Shown: positions 25,928 through 35,744, counted from the stretch's first letter. The stretch is DNA of 64,000 nucleotides from Pseudomonas guariconensis (GCF_024127895.1 NZ_JAMYBK010000006.1:62001-126000); one strand, 5' to 3'. Numbers and translations are program-made. Notes: generated by a model from the letters alone, not told the origin.

Positions 25928-28207
25928 ATGCTCAATACGCTGCGCAAGATCGTCCAGGAAGTGAACTCCGCCAAAGATCTCAAGACGGCGCTGGGGATCA
26001 TTGTCTTGCGCGTCAAGGAAGCCATGGGCAGCCAGGTCTGCTCGGTGTACCTGCTCGACCCGGACACCAACCGTTTCGTGCTGATGGCCACCGAGGGCCT
26101 GAACAAGCGCTCCATCGGCAAGGTCAGCATGGCCCCCAACGAGGGCCTGGTCGGCCTGGTCGGGACCCGGGAAGAGCCGTTGAACCTGGAGAACGCCGCC
26201 GCCCACCCCCGTTACCGCTACTTCGCCGAGACCGGCGAGGAGCGCTTCGCCTCCTTCCTGGGTGCGCCGATCATCCACCACCGCCGTGTGGTCGGGGTGC
26301 TGGTCATCCAGCAAAAGGAGCGCCGCCAGTTCGACGAGGGCGAGGAAGCCTTCCTGGTCACCATGAGCGCCCAGCTCGCCGGCGTCATCGCCCATGCCGA
26401 GGCCACAGGCTCGATCCGTGGCCTCGGTCGCCAGGGCAAGGGCATCCAGGAGGCGCGCTTCGTCGGCGTGCCGGGCTCGCCGGGCGCGGCCGTCGGACGG
26501 GCCCTGGTCATGCTGCCGCCGGCCGACCTGGAGGTGGTCCCGGACAAGACCGTCGATGACATCGACACCGAACTCAAGCTGTTCAACAACGCCCTCGAGG
26601 GTGTGCGTGCCGACATGCGCAAGCTGTCGGCCAAGCTCGCCACCCAGTTGCGCCCGGAAGAACGGGCGCTGTTCGACGTCTACCTGATGATGCTCGACGA
26701 TGCCGCCCTGGGTGGCGAGGTGATCGAGGTCATCAAGACTGGCCAGTGGGCCCAAGGCGCCCTGCGCCAGGTGGTTGGCGAGCACGTCAACCGCTTCGAG
26801 CTGATGGACGACGACTACCTGCGCGAGCGCGCCTCGGACGTCAAGGACCTGGGCCGGCGCCTGCTAGCCTATCTTCAGGAAGCCCGCTCGCTGTCGCTGG
26901 TGTACCCGGACAATACCATCCTGGTCAGCGAGGAGCTGACCCCGGCCATGCTCGGCGAGGTGCCGGAAGGCAAGCTGGTGGGCCTGGTCTCGGTGCTCGG
27001 CTCGGGCAACTCCCACGTGGCGATCCTGGCCAGGGCCATGGGTATCCCCACGGTCATGGGCGTGGTCGACCTGCCGTATTCGAAGGTCGACGGCATCGAG
27101 ATGATCGTCGACGGCTACAAGGGCGAGGTGTTCACCAACCCGGGCGAGGTATTGCGCAAGCAGTACAGCGACGTGGTCGAGGAGGAGCGCCAGCTGGCCC
27201 AGGGCCTGGACGCCCTGCGCGAGTTGCCGTGCGTCACCCCGGATGGCCATCGCATGCCGCTGTGGGTCAACACCGGCCTGCTCGCTGACGTGGCCCGCGC
27301 CCAGCAGCGTGGCGCCGAGGGCGTCGGCTTGTACCGCACCGAAGTGCCGTTCATGATCAACCAGCGCTTCCCCAGCGAAAAGGAGCAGTTGGCGATCTAC
27401 CGCGAGCAACTGGCGGCGTTCCACCCGTTGCCGGTGACCATGCGCACCCTCGACATCGGCGGCGACAAGGCGCTTTCGTACTTCCCGATCAAGGAAGAGA
27501 ACCCGTTCCTGGGCTGGCGTGGTATCCGCGTCACCCTCGATCACCCGGAGATATTCCTGGTCCAGACCCGCGCCATGCTCAAGGCCAGCGAGGGGCTGAA
27601 CAACCTGCGCATCCTGCTGCCGATGATTTCCGGCATCCACGAACTGGAAGAAGCCCTGCACCTGATCCACCGTGCCTGGGGCGAGGTGCGCGACGAGGGC
27701 ACCGACGTGCCGATGCCGCCGGTCGGGGTGATGGTCGAGATCCCCGCCGCGGTCTACCAGACCCGGGAACTGGCGCGGCAGGTGGACTTCCTCTCGGTCG
27801 GTTCCAACGACCTGACCCAGTACCTGCTGGCCGTCGACCGCAACAACCCACGGGTCGCCGACCTGTACGACTACCTTCATCCGGCGGTGCTGCAGGCCCT
27901 GTTGACGGTGGTCCGCGAGGCCCACGGCGAAGGCAAGCCGGTGAGCATCTGTGGCGAGATGGCCGGCGACCCGGCGGCGGCCGTGTTGTTGATGGCGATG
28001 GGGTTCGACAGCCTGTCGATGAACGCCACCAACCTGCCCAAGGTCAAGTGGATGCTGCGCCAGATCAACATGAGCAAGGCCAAGGAGCTGCTGACCGAAG
28101 CCTTGGCCCATGACAACCCGCAGGTCATCCACAGTTCATTGCAACTGGCGCTGAAGAACCTGGGGCTGGCGCGAATGATCGGGCCTGGGGCCAACAAGAC
28201 GCTGTAG
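25928..28207 (+). CDS. ptsP: Phosphoenolpyruvate-protein phosphotransferase PtsP (EI-Ntr)
   Basis: A 759-residue nitrogen-PTS enzyme I. It has an N-terminal GAF domain (about 1-160) thought to sense glutamine or 2-oxoglutarate, an HPr-binding and swivel domain with the phospho-accepting His363 (GSGNSHVAILARAMG), and a C-terminal PEP-binding barrel (TMRTLDIGGDKALSYF, GVMVEIPAAV, SVGSNDLTQYLLAVDRNNP, catalytic Cys in ICGEMAGDP). It phosphorylates NPr (PtsO) and then PtsN to adjust carbon/nitrogen and potassium regulation. Co-transcribed with rppH. A REP-containing element follows. Confidence 0.96.
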   Translation: MLNTLRKIVQEVNSAKDLKTALGIIVLRVKEAMGSQVCSVYLLDPDTNRFVLMATEGLNKRSIGKVSMAPNEGLVGLVGTREEPLNLENAAAHPRYRYFAETGEERFASFLGAPIIHHRRVVGVLVIQQKERRQFDEGEEAFLVTMSAQLAGVIAHAEATGSIRGLGRQGKGIQEARFVGVPGSPGAAVGRALVMLPPADLEVVPDKTVDDIDTELKLFNNALEGVRADMRKLSAKLATQLRPEERALFDVYLMMLDDAALGGEVIEVIKTGQWAQGALRQVVGEHVNRFELMDDDYLRERASDVKDLGRRLLAYLQEARSLSLVYPDNTILVSEELTPAMLGEVPEGKLVGLVSVLGSGNSHVAILARAMGIPTVMGVVDLPYSKVDGIEMIVDGYKGEVFTNPGEVLRKQYSDVVEEERQLAQGLDALRELPCVTPDGHRMPLWVNTGLLADVARAQQRGAEGVGLYRTEVPFMINQRFPSEKEQLAIYREQLAAFHPLPVTMRTLDIGGDKALSYFPIKEENPFLGWRGIRVTLDHPEIFLVQTRAMLKASEGLNNLRILLPMISGIHELEEALHLIHRAWGEVRDEGTDVPMPPVGVMVEIPAAVYQTRELARQVDFLSVGSNDLTQYLLAVDRNNPRVADLYDYLHPAVLQALLTVVREAHGEGKPVSICGEMAGDPAAAVLLMAMGFDSLSMNATNLPKVKWMLRQINMSKAKELLTEALAHDNPQVIHSSLQLALKNLGLARMIGPGANKTL

Positions 28208-28227
28208 GCATCGTTGGGGCTCTGTAT

Positions 28228-28383
28228 GCTGGGGCTGCTTTGCAGCCATCGCCGGCAAGCCGGCTCCCACAGGGACGTGCAAACCGCATCATTCGTGATC
28301 GACTCGACCTTGTGGGAGTCGGCTTGCCGGCGATGGGGCGCGAAGCGGCCCCGAATGGCAGCAGAAAAGCTAACTGACCGGCA
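28228..28383. repeat. REP pair, partial copy of the 4553-4748 element
   Basis: Two facing REP units (28242-28271 and 28311-28339) share the spacer sequence GTGCAAACCGCATCAT with the element at 4553-4748. The right end (TAACTGACCGGCA, about 28371-28383) matches that element's terminal repeat, while the left terminal repeat is missing. It lies between the convergent ptsP and NRDE genes. Confidence 0.7.
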
Positions 28384-28388
28384 CCGGC

Positions 28389-29135
28389 TCAGACCAGTAG
28401 CTCCACTTCCCCGAGGTGCCCGCCAAAGGGCCCGAAGCTGCGTTCGATGATCCGTCTTTTCCCCTGGTCATCGACGATCAACACGGTACTGGCCCGCGTC
28501 CCATAGTTCTGGCTGGCGATGAACACGCTCGACAACAGCTTCTCCGTGGCCAGGCCCACCCCGGTTTCCGGCAATTCCGTCTCCGCTGCAGGCTCAGCAT
28601 CGGCCAGCAATGCCAGCAGCCGCTGCGGCTCGGGCGACCCGAGCAAGCCCTCCAGCCCGCTGCGTGCCTTGAGCAGCTTGGGCCACGGCGTATCCAGCCC
28701 GGCATTGGACAGCCCGTACACCCCAGGGCCCAACAAGCGCGGCGCGGCCTCGCGGGCATGCAGGTAACCCAGGCGTTCGCCATCGCCCACCAGCAGGTTG
28801 AAGCCGGAATACTGGGTGCTGCGGCTGGCCACCTGATCGAGATACGCCTCCATGCCCGAGTCGCCGCGCAGGTAGCCCGCCACCAGCTCGCCCCGTGAAC
28901 GAGGCCCCGGGGGCGAACTGGGGTCACGAATGTTGGTCAGGGCGGCGAAGCGCCCGCCGGGCCCGACGCCGAGCCAGGTCCCGCCGGCCTCCAGATCGCG
29001 TCCGGCATGTACGCCCGGGGCGTCCTCCCAGGCGGCCAGGGCCTGGGTCGGCCGGGCATAGAACTCGTCACGGTTGGCCGCGACGATCAGCGGCAGGGCA
29101 TGCCCTGGCCGCCAGGCGAATACGATCAGGCACAT
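28389..29135 (-). CDS. NRDE (TANGO2) family protein
   Basis: A 248-residue protein of the NRDE/TANGO2 family. It begins MCLIVFAWRPGHALPLIVAANRDEFYARP, with a conserved Cys2 and the NRDE motif at about 21-24 and GGTWLGV further on. Animal TANGO2 has been linked to haem trafficking and lipid metabolism; bacterial members are uncharacterised. It diverges from the TauE-like permease gene over 131 bases. Confidence 0.87.
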   Translation of the reverse strand: MCLIVFAWRPGHALPLIVAANRDEFYARPTQALAAWEDAPGVHAGRDLEAGGTWLGVGPGGRFAALTNIRDPSSPPGPRSRGELVAGYLRGDSGMEAYLDQVASRSTQYSGFNLLVGDGERLGYLHAREAAPRLLGPGVYGLSNAGLDTPWPKLLKARSGLEGLLGSPEPQRLLALLADAEPAAETELPETGVGLATEKLLSSVFIASQNYGTRASTVLIVDDQGKRRIIERSFGPFGGHLGEVELLV

Positions 29136-29266
29136 GGCATGGCCTCGTTGTTTTCCGCCACTCTACCCATTGCGCCTGCCTCTATCCATCATCTGACACA
29201 GACTTCACTAGAGCCCTGGGGTCGGCTTCCGTTACCATGCCGGATTGTTTTCCTGGGGGGCGACGA

Positions 29267-30049
29267 ATGGAGTTCGTACTCTATCTGCTGTTGGGCGCAT
29301 GCGCCGGCGTGCTGGCCGGGCTGTTCGGCGTGGGTGGCGGCATCATCATCGTGCCGGTGCTGGTGTTCAGCTTCACCTTGCAGGGCTTCGACCCCGCCGT
29401 GCTGACCCACCTGGCGGTCGGTACCTCGCTGGCGACCATCGTCTTCACCTCGATCAACGCCGTGCTGGAGCACCAGCGCAAGGGCGCGGTGCGCTGGCCG
29501 ATCTTCGCCTGGATGACCCTGGGCATCCTCATCGGTGCCGGCATCGGTGCCAAGACCGCCTCGTTGATCCAGGGCCCCATGCTGCAGAAGATCATCGGCG
29601 TGTTCGCCTTGGTCATCGCCGCGCAGATGGCCCTCGACCTCAAGCCCAAGGCCAGCCGCGGTATCCCCGGCAAGCCGATGCTGGCCGCCGCCGGTGGGGT
29701 GATCGGCTGGGCCTCGGCGATCTTCGGCATCGGTGGCGGCTCGCTGACCGTGCCGTTCCTGACCTGGCGCAGCCTGCCGATGCAGCAGGCGGTGGCCACG
29801 TCCTCGGCCTGCGGCCTGCCGATCGCCCTGGCCAGTGCCCTGGGCTTCATGTGGCTCGGCTGGCACGAGGCGCACCTGCCGGCCCACAGCCTGGGCTACG
29901 TCTACCTGCCGGCGCTGGTCGGCATCGCCGTGACCAGCATGTTCTTCGCCCGCTTCGGCGCGCGCCTGGCGCACAGGCTGTCGCCGCGGCTGCTCAAGCG
30001 CCTGTTCGCCGCGCTGCTGTTCTGCGTTGGCCTGAGCTTCTTGATCTAG
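29267..30049 (+). CDS. TauE/SafE-family anion exporter
   Basis: A 260-residue inner-membrane protein with about eight hydrophobic segments in two repeats. The half-site signatures are GLFGVGGGIIIVPVL (about 19-33) and AIFGIGGGSLTVPFL (about 151-165). The family exports sulfite, sulfoacetate or related organosulfonates. The start at 29267 follows a GGGGGG-rich ribosome-binding region. It precedes lgt by 29 bases, a pairing widely seen in Pseudomonas, though it has no obvious functional link to lipoprotein processing. Confidence 0.9.
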   Translation: MEFVLYLLLGACAGVLAGLFGVGGGIIIVPVLVFSFTLQGFDPAVLTHLAVGTSLATIVFTSINAVLEHQRKGAVRWPIFAWMTLGILIGAGIGAKTASLIQGPMLQKIIGVFALVIAAQMALDLKPKASRGIPGKPMLAAAGGVIGWASAIFGIGGGSLTVPFLTWRSLPMQQAVATSSACGLPIALASALGFMWLGWHEAHLPAHSLGYVYLPALVGIAVTSMFFARFGARLAHRLSPRLLKRLFAALLFCVGLSFLI

Positions 30050-30078
30050 CTTCCTGATTCGAACCGAGAGGACCCTAC

Positions 30079-30888
30079 ATGCTGCCTTACCCGCAGATCG
30101 ACCCCGTGGCCATCGCCATCGGGCCGCTGAAAATCCACTGGTACGGCTTGATGTACCTGATCGGCATCGGCGGTGCCTGGCTGCTCGCCTCGCGCCGGCT
30201 GAAGCGCTTCGACCCCACCTGGAACCGCGAGAAGCTCTCCGACCTGGTGTTCTGGTTGTCGATGGGGGTGATCGTCGGCGGGCGCCTGGGCTACGTGCTG
30301 TTCTACGACTTGCACGCCTACCTGGCCAACCCGACGCTGATCCTCGAAGTGTGGAAGGGCGGCATGTCATTCCACGGTGGCTTCATCGGCGTGATGTTGG
30401 CGGCGCTGTGGTTCGGCAAGCGCCACAACAAGTCGTTCTTCGAGCTGATGGACTTCGTCGCCCCGCTGGTGCCGATCGGCCTGGGGGCCGGGCGCATCGG
30501 CAACTTCATCAACGCCGAGCTGTGGGGCAAGCCGACCGACGTGCCCTGGGCGATGATCTTCCCGCCGTTCAGCGACCCCGCCCAATTGCCGCGCCACCCG
30601 TCGCAGCTGTACCAGTTCGCCCTGGAAGGTGTGGCACTATTCCTGATTCTCTGGGCGTTCTCGCGCAAGCCGCGTCCCACCATGGCGGTGTCGGGCATGT
30701 TCGCCCTGTTCTACGGCATCTTCCGCTTCATCGTCGAGTTCGTCCGGGTACCGGATGCCCAGCTCGGCTACATCGCCTTCGGCTGGCTGACCATGGGCCA
30801 GTTGCTCTGCGTGCCGATGATCCTTGGTGGCATCGGCCTGATCTGGTGGGCCTATCACCGTACACCCACGGCCAAGGCCGCCGCTTGA
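30079..30888 (+). CDS. lgt: Prolipoprotein diacylglyceryl transferase
   Basis: A 269-residue inner-membrane enzyme that moves the diacylglyceryl group of phosphatidylglycerol to the lipobox cysteine of prolipoproteins, the first step of lipoprotein maturation. It has seven membrane helices, the HGGFIGV segment (about 99-105) with the essential His, and the signature [16 protein letters not shown] (about 138-153). A GAGAGGA site lies before the ATG. thyA follows, as in many proteobacteria. Confidence 0.97.
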   Translation: MLPYPQIDPVAIAIGPLKIHWYGLMYLIGIGGAWLLASRRLKRFDPTWNREKLSDLVFWLSMGVIVGGRLGYVLFYDLHAYLANPTLILEVWKGGMSFHGGFIGVMLAALWFGKRHNKSFFELMDFVAPLVPIGLGAGRIGNFINAELWGKPTDVPWAMIFPPFSDPAQLPRHPSQLYQFALEGVALFLILWAFSRKPRPTMAVSGMFALFYGIFRFIVEFVRVPDAQLGYIAFGWLTMGQLLCVPMILGGIGLIWWAYHRTPTAKAAA

Positions 30889-30895
30889 ATCCATG

Positions 30896-30918
30896 CGGCA
30901 GGGGCGATCCCCCTGCCG
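30896..30918 (+). terminator. Hairpin between lgt and thyA
   Basis: A perfect 9-base stem (CGGCAGGGG/CCCCTGCCG) with a 5-base loop lies directly after lgt. The lack of a T-run suggests an attenuator or mRNA-stabilising structure rather than a full stop. Confidence 0.5.
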
Positions 30919-30937
30919 TCCTTGCTACAGGTAAGCC

Positions 30938-31909
30938 ATGAAACAGTATCTAGATCTGGTCCGTGACGTCATCGAGAACGGCACCCTGCAGGAGAACCGC
31001 ACCGGCATCCGCACCATCAGCCTGCCGGGCGCCATGCTGCGCTTCGACCTGCAGAAGGGCTTTCCGGCCATCACCACGCGCAAGCTGGCGTTCAAGTCGG
31101 CGATCGGCGAGATGGTCGGTTTCTTGCGCGGCGTGAAGAACGCCGGGCAGTTCCGTGAGCTGGGCTGCAAGGTCTGGGACCAGAATGCCAACGAGAATGC
31201 CCAGTGGCTGGCCAACCCGTTCCGCCAGGGGCATGACGACCTGGGTGAGATCTACGGCGTGCAATGGCGCCAGTGGCCGGGCTACAAGCGCATTCCGCTG
31301 AGCAATCCGGCGGCCATCGCGATGGCCGAGGGGCAGGGCTTTCGCAAGATCGCCCAGGACGAGGAAGACGGCCAGGCGTTCGTCATCCTGTACAAGGCCA
31401 TCGACCAGGTGCGCCAGTGCCTGGACACCATCGCCAACGACCCGGGCAGCCGGCGCATCCTGTTCCATGGCTGGAACTGCGCCCAGCTCGACGAGATGGC
31501 CCTGCCGCCGTGCCACCTGCTGTACCAGTTCCACCCGAATGTCGAGACGAAGGAGATTTCCCTGACCCTCTACATCCGTTCCAACGACCTGGGCCTGGGC
31601 ACGCCGTTCAACCTCACCGAGGGTGCGGCATTGCTGTCGCTGTTCGGCCGCCTGACCGGCTACACGCCGCGCTGGTTCACCTACTTCATCGGCGATGCCC
31701 ATGTGTACGAGAACCACCTGGAGATGCTCAACGAGCAGCTCAAGCGCGAGCCGCTGGCGGCGCCGAAGCTGGTGATCAGCGATCGCGTGCCGGCGTTCGC
31801 CGAGACGGGCAAGTACGAACCTGAGTGGCTGGAGAAGATCGAGCCAAGCGATTTCAGCCTCGAGGGGTATGAGCACCATGCGCCGATGACGGCGCCGATG
31901 GCGGTCTGA
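30938..31909 (+). CDS. thyA: Thymidylate synthase ThyA
   Basis: A 323-residue enzyme that methylates dUMP to dTMP with methylenetetrahydrofolate. The catalytic Cys is in [11 protein letters not shown] (about 191); the dUMP-binding arginines and [19 protein letters not shown] segment are present. E. coli ThyA has 264 residues; the extra ~55 lie mainly after YGVQWRQW (about residues 110-165, [21 protein letters not shown] and on), an insertion also known in some other bacteria. It is distant from folA in this window, although the two act in the same cycle. Confidence 0.96.
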   Translation: MKQYLDLVRDVIENGTLQENRTGIRTISLPGAMLRFDLQKGFPAITTRKLAFKSAIGEMVGFLRGVKNAGQFRELGCKVWDQNANENAQWLANPFRQGHDDLGEIYGVQWRQWPGYKRIPLSNPAAIAMAEGQGFRKIAQDEEDGQAFVILYKAIDQVRQCLDTIANDPGSRRILFHGWNCAQLDEMALPPCHLLYQFHPNVETKEISLTLYIRSNDLGLGTPFNLTEGAALLSLFGRLTGYTPRWFTYFIGDAHVYENHLEMLNEQLKREPLAAPKLVISDRVPAFAETGKYEPEWLEKIEPSDFSLEGYEHHAPMTAPMAV

Positions 31910-31914
31910 CGGAT

Positions 31915-31999
31915 CGCATTGGGGCTGCAAGGCAGCCCACTGGCGGCAGAAAGTCTCGACTGATCGGCGTGCCCCGCGCCTACATTCGCAGGCCAGGGC
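31915..31999. other. Short gap with GGGGCTGC hairpin
   Basis: It contains GGGGCTGCAAGGCAGCCC (31921-31938) and a GCAGAAA...CTGATCGGC string resembling the right end of the element at 28228-28383. It lies between the convergent thyA and cadR. Confidence 0.5.
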
Positions 32000-32443
32000 T
32001 CAATGCCCGTGACTGCGCCCCACGTGCGAATGCTCCGCCTCCGGTACGGTCACCGCGCCGTTCGTCTCCAGCCGCTGCAGGATCGCGCACTCCGACCCCT
32101 GCGCATTGCAGCGTTGACGCAATTCCACCAGTTGCGCCTGCAGCGCCATCAAGCCATCGATCCGTGCCTGCACATGCTCGATATGCTCGTCGATCAGCGC
32201 ATTGACGCTGCCGCACGCGCCTTCGGGGCTGTCGCGCAGGCTCAGCAGGCTGCGGATTTCGTCCAGGGTCATGTCCAGGGTGCGGCAATTGCGGATGAAC
32301 GTCAGGCGCTCCACGTGGGCCTGGGTGTAGAGCCGGTAGTTCCCTTCGGTGCGAGCCGGTGCCGGCAGCAGTTGCTCGCGCTCGTAGTAACGGATGGTCT
32401 CGACGGGGCAGTCGGTGGCCTTGGCCAGTTCTCCGATCTTCAT
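32000..32443 (-). CDS. cadR: CadR, Cd(II)/Pb(II)-responsive MerR-family regulator
   Basis: A 147-residue MerR-family repressor/activator. N-terminal winged helix-turn-helix (KIGELAKATDCPVETIRYYEREQLL), a dimer helix, and metal-binding cysteines in EGACGSVN (about 76) and RCNAQGSEC (about 111, 117). The His-rich tail HSHVGRSHGH is typical of P. putida CadR. Metal binding distorts the operator and activates the divergent cadA. The start at 32443 (ATG) has a GGAGA site upstream; an upstream TTG is less likely. Confidence 0.95.
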   Translation of the reverse strand: MKIGELAKATDCPVETIRYYEREQLLPAPARTEGNYRLYTQAHVERLTFIRNCRTLDMTLDEIRSLLSLRDSPEGACGSVNALIDEHIEHVQARIDGLMALQAQLVELRQRCNAQGSECAILQRLETNGAVTVPEAEHSHVGRSHGH

Positions 32444-32464
32444 TGGCAATCTCCACGGGTGGGC

Positions 32465-32496
32465 TTGACCCTATAGTGGCTACAGGGTGTTCACTT
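32465..32496 (+). promoter_or_regulatory. CadR operator in the cadA promoter
   Basis: An interrupted palindrome at 32468-32488 has arms ACCCTATAG and CTACAGGGT. It sits in the spacer after TTGACC (32465-32470, probable -35). The long spacer to a -10-like TTCACT (32491-32496) is the hallmark of MerR-type activation by promoter twisting. Confidence 0.8.
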
Positions 32497-32525
32497 GGCA
32501 ACAGGCTCACCTAAGGATTGAAACC

Positions 32526-34766
32526 ATGAACCAGCCTGTCAGCCACGAACATAAGCATGACCACGGCCAGGAAGGCCATTGCCATGACCATCCTGCGCAC
32601 AGCTGCTGCGCCGCTGCGCCAGCGCCTGCCCTGGTGCAACTGAGCGAATCGGCCAGCGACAGCGCGCGGCTCAGCCGCTTTCGCATCGAGGCCATGGACT
32701 GCCCCACCGAGCAGGGCCTGATCCAGGACACGCTGGGCAAGCTGGCCGGTATCGAGCAACTGGAATTCAACCTGATCAACCGGGTGCTTGGCGTGCGCCA
32801 TACCCTGGACGGTACCGCTGCGATCGAGCGTGCCATCGACAGCCTGGGCATGCATGCCGAGCCCTTGGCCGACGAGGACGATGGCACCAGCACCGCTCCC
32901 CACGCCAGCAAGACCCGGTGGTGGCCGCTGGCCCTGTCCGGCCTGGCGGCGATCATGGCCGAGGTCGTGCATTTCGGCGCATTGGCACCTGAGTGGGTCG
33001 TGGCTGCATTGGCGCTGGCGGCGATCCTTGGCTGCGGCCTGGGTACCTACAAGAAGGGCTGGATCGCCCTGAAGAACCGCAACCTCAACATCAATGCGCT
33101 GATGAGCATTGCCGTGACGGGTGCGGTGCTGATCGGCCAATGGCCGGAGGCGGCCATGGTGATGGTGCTGTTCACCGTCGCCGAACTGATCGAGGCCCGC
33201 TCCCTGGACCGGGCGCGCAATGCCATCAGCGGGCTGATGCAGCTCAGCCCGGACATGGCCACGGTGCGGCAGGCCGATGGCCAGTGGCGTGAGGTCGAGG
33301 TGCGCGCGGTGCCCATCGGCGCCCTGGTGCGGGTGCGCCCAGGCGAGCGCATCGGCCTGGACGGCGAGGTGGTCATGGGGCAGTCCAGTGTCGACCAGGC
33401 GCCGATCACTGGTGAAAGCCTGCCGGTGGAGAAGGCCCCCGGCGACAAGCTGTTCGCCGGCACCATCAACCAGGCCGGTGCCCTGGAGTACCGTGTCACT
33501 GCCGCTGCCGGGCAATCGACCTTGGCGCGGATCATCAAGGCGGTGGAACAGGCCCAGGGCGCCCGGGCGCCGACCCAGCGCTTCGTCGACCGCTTCTCGC
33601 GCATCTACACCCCGGCAGTGTTCGCCGTCGCCCTGGCCGTGGCGATCGTCCCGCCGTTGTTCATGGCCGGTGCCTGGTTCGACTGGATCTACCGCGCCCT
33701 GGTGCTGCTGGTGGTGGCCTGCCCCTGTGCATTGGTGATCTCCACCCCGGTGACCATCGTCAGCGGCCTGGCTGCCGCGGCGCGCAAAGGCATCCTCATC
33801 AAGGGCGGGGTGTACCTGGAGGGTGGGCGCAAGCTGGACTTCCTGGCCCTGGACAAGACCGGCACCCTCACCCACGGCAAGCCGGTGCAGACTGACAGCA
33901 ACGTGCTCGATCCGCTGTTCGAAGGCCGCGCCCAGGCGCTGGCCGCTAGCCTCGCCGCCCGTTCCGACCATCCGGTGTCGGGGGCCATTGCCCAGTATGC
34001 GAGGGCGCAAGGCCTGGCCTTCGACGACGTCGGTGAGTTCGCCGCCCTCGCCGGGCGCGGCGTGCGCGGTGAGGTGGACGGTGAGCTGTATCACCTGGGC
34101 AACCACCGCCTGGTCGAGGAACTGGGCCTGTGCTCGCCGCAGTTGGAAGCCGAGCTGGACCAGTTGGAGCGCCAGGGCAAGAGCGTGGTCCTGCTGATTG
34201 GCCGCACGGGGCCTCTGGCGCTGTTCGCCGTGGCCGACACGGTCAAGGACAGCAGCCGCCAGGCCATCGCCGAGCTGCATGAGCTGGGTATCAGGACTGT
34301 CATGCTGACCGGCGACAATCCGCACACGGCCCAGGCCATCGCCGGCCAAGTCGGCATCGACCGCGCTGAAGGCAACCTGCTGCCGGCAGACAAGCTCACG
34401 GCCATCGAGGACCTGTACGCCGAGGGACACCGGGTCGGCATGGTGGGCGACGGTATCAACGACGCACCGGCCCTGGCCCGCGCCGAGATCGGTTTCGCCA
34501 TGGCCGCCGCCGGTACCGACACGGCCATCGAGACCGCCGACGTGGCCTTGATGGACGACGACTTGCGGAAAATCCCGGCGTTCGTCAGGCTGTCGCGCCA
34601 AAGCGCGGCGATACTCACCCAGAACATCGTCCTGGCCCTGGGCATCAAGGCGATTTTCCTGGCGATCACCTTTGCCGGCATGGCCACCATGTGGATGGCG
34701 GTGTTCGCCGACATGGGCGTGAGCTTGCTGGTGGTGTTCAACGGCTTGCGCCTGTTGCGCAAGTAG
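32526..34766 (+). CDS. cadA: CadA, Cd/Zn/Pb-exporting P1B-type ATPase
   Basis: A 746-residue metal efflux pump. The N-terminus is His-rich (HEHKHDHGQEGHCHDH) and is followed by one HMA domain whose metal loop reads MDCPTE instead of MxCxxC. The core has the membrane CPC motif (ACPCALVIS), phosphorylation motif DKTGTLTHG, HP motif (SDHPVSG), and hinge GDGINDAPALA. CPC plus these features identify the divalent (Zn/Cd/Pb) subclass. It is driven by the CadR operator just upstream. A second, Zn-specific member cannot be excluded elsewhere in the genome. Confidence 0.95.
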   Translation: MNQPVSHEHKHDHGQEGHCHDHPAHSCCAAAPAPALVQLSESASDSARLSRFRIEAMDCPTEQGLIQDTLGKLAGIEQLEFNLINRVLGVRHTLDGTAAIERAIDSLGMHAEPLADEDDGTSTAPHASKTRWWPLALSGLAAIMAEVVHFGALAPEWVVAALALAAILGCGLGTYKKGWIALKNRNLNINALMSIAVTGAVLIGQWPEAAMVMVLFTVAELIEARSLDRARNAISGLMQLSPDMATVRQADGQWREVEVRAVPIGALVRVRPGERIGLDGEVVMGQSSVDQAPITGESLPVEKAPGDKLFAGTINQAGALEYRVTAAAGQSTLARIIKAVEQAQGARAPTQRFVDRFSRIYTPAVFAVALAVAIVPPLFMAGAWFDWIYRALVLLVVACPCALVISTPVTIVSGLAAAARKGILIKGGVYLEGGRKLDFLALDKTGTLTHGKPVQTDSNVLDPLFEGRAQALAASLAARSDHPVSGAIAQYARAQGLAFDDVGEFAALAGRGVRGEVDGELYHLGNHRLVEELGLCSPQLEAELDQLERQGKSVVLLIGRTGPLALFAVADTVKDSSRQAIAELHELGIRTVMLTGDNPHTAQAIAGQVGIDRAEGNLLPADKLTAIEDLYAEGHRVGMVGDGINDAPALARAEIGFAMAAAGTDTAIETADVALMDDDLRKIPAFVRLSRQSAAILTQNIVLALGIKAIFLAITFAGMATMWMAVFADMGVSLLVVFNGLRLLRK

Positions 34767-34874
34767 CGGCTGCAGCTTCAAGTTGACCGAGGTGACAGTG
34801 AGTTGGATGAATGTGCACGGCCCTGCTTTTACTTGCAGCTTGCCGCTTGAAGCTTGCCGCTGCGGCCCCAAACC

Positions 34875-35744
34875 ATGCTGAGCGCCGAACTCAAGGCTTT
34901 CTATATGGTGGCCCGGCTGGGCAGTATCACCCTGGCGGCGAAGAAGCTCGGGCTCAGCCAGCCCACGGTGACCACGCAGATCCGCAACCTGGAGAACCAG
35001 TATGCGGTGGAGCTGTTCTACCGTGGCGGGCGGCGGTTGGTGCTGAGCGACGAAGGCGCGCGCCTGCTGCCGATGGTCAAGGCGCTGCTGCAGCAGGAGG
35101 CCGATATCGAGTTCGAGTTGCGCAACAGCGGCCAGGCCCAGGGCAGCTTGCGCATCGCCGCCACTGCGCCGTACTACGTCCTCGACCTGGTGAAGATCTT
35201 TCGCGAGCGCCTGCCCCAGGTCGAGGTGGCGGTGGAGATCGGCAACTCCCAGCAAGTGCTGGAAATGCTCGAGGACTACCGGGTCGACATCGCCGCCTCG
35301 TCGCAACTGGTGGAAGACACCCGGCTGGTGCGTCGGGTGCTGGGCAGCGACCCACTGGTGGTGGCGGTGCACCGCAACCATCCCCTGGCCCATCGCCAGG
35401 TGGTTGCCATCGACGCCCTGGCCGGGCATTGCCTGTTGATGCGCGAGCAGGGCTCGACCACACGCAAGCTGACCGAGCGGATGCTTTCGCAAGCCAAGGT
35501 GCAGATGGGCGCGCTGCTGGAGATCGGTAGCCGCGAGTCGATCCGCGAGGCGGTGCTGCGCAATATCGGCATCAGCATCATTGCCCGCCACGAGGCGCCG
35601 CATAACTCGGAGCTGCGGGTGCTGGAGCTGGAGGATGCGCCGGTGATGCACGAGTACCTGTATTGCCTGAAAGAGCGGCGCCAGGCGCGATTGCCGGCGG
35701 CATTCCTGGGGGTGGCGCAGGAGGTGGCGGGGTCGCAGTTCTGA
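34875..35744 (+). CDS. LysR-family regulator, aminoethylphosphonate-associated type
   Basis: A 289-residue LysR-type regulator: N-terminal winged helix (LKAFYMVARLGSITLAAKKLGLSQPTVTTQIRNLE) and a C-terminal periplasmic-binding-like effector domain (about 90-289). It sits immediately upstream of, and in the same direction as, a three-gene ABC transporter of the 2-aminoethylphosphonate class, for which a specific LysR subfamily (TIGR03339) is known. Control of that transporter is therefore inferred. The ATG at 34875 is preferred over an upstream TTG. Confidence 0.85.
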   Translation: MLSAELKAFYMVARLGSITLAAKKLGLSQPTVTTQIRNLENQYAVELFYRGGRRLVLSDEGARLLPMVKALLQQEADIEFELRNSGQAQGSLRIAATAPYYVLDLVKIFRERLPQVEVAVEIGNSQQVLEMLEDYRVDIAASSQLVEDTRLVRRVLGSDPLVVAVHRNHPLAHRQVVAIDALAGHCLLMREQGSTTRKLTERMLSQAKVQMGALLEIGSRESIREAVLRNIGISIIARHEAPHNSELRVLELEDAPVMHEYLYCLKERRQARLPAAFLGVAQEVAGSQF

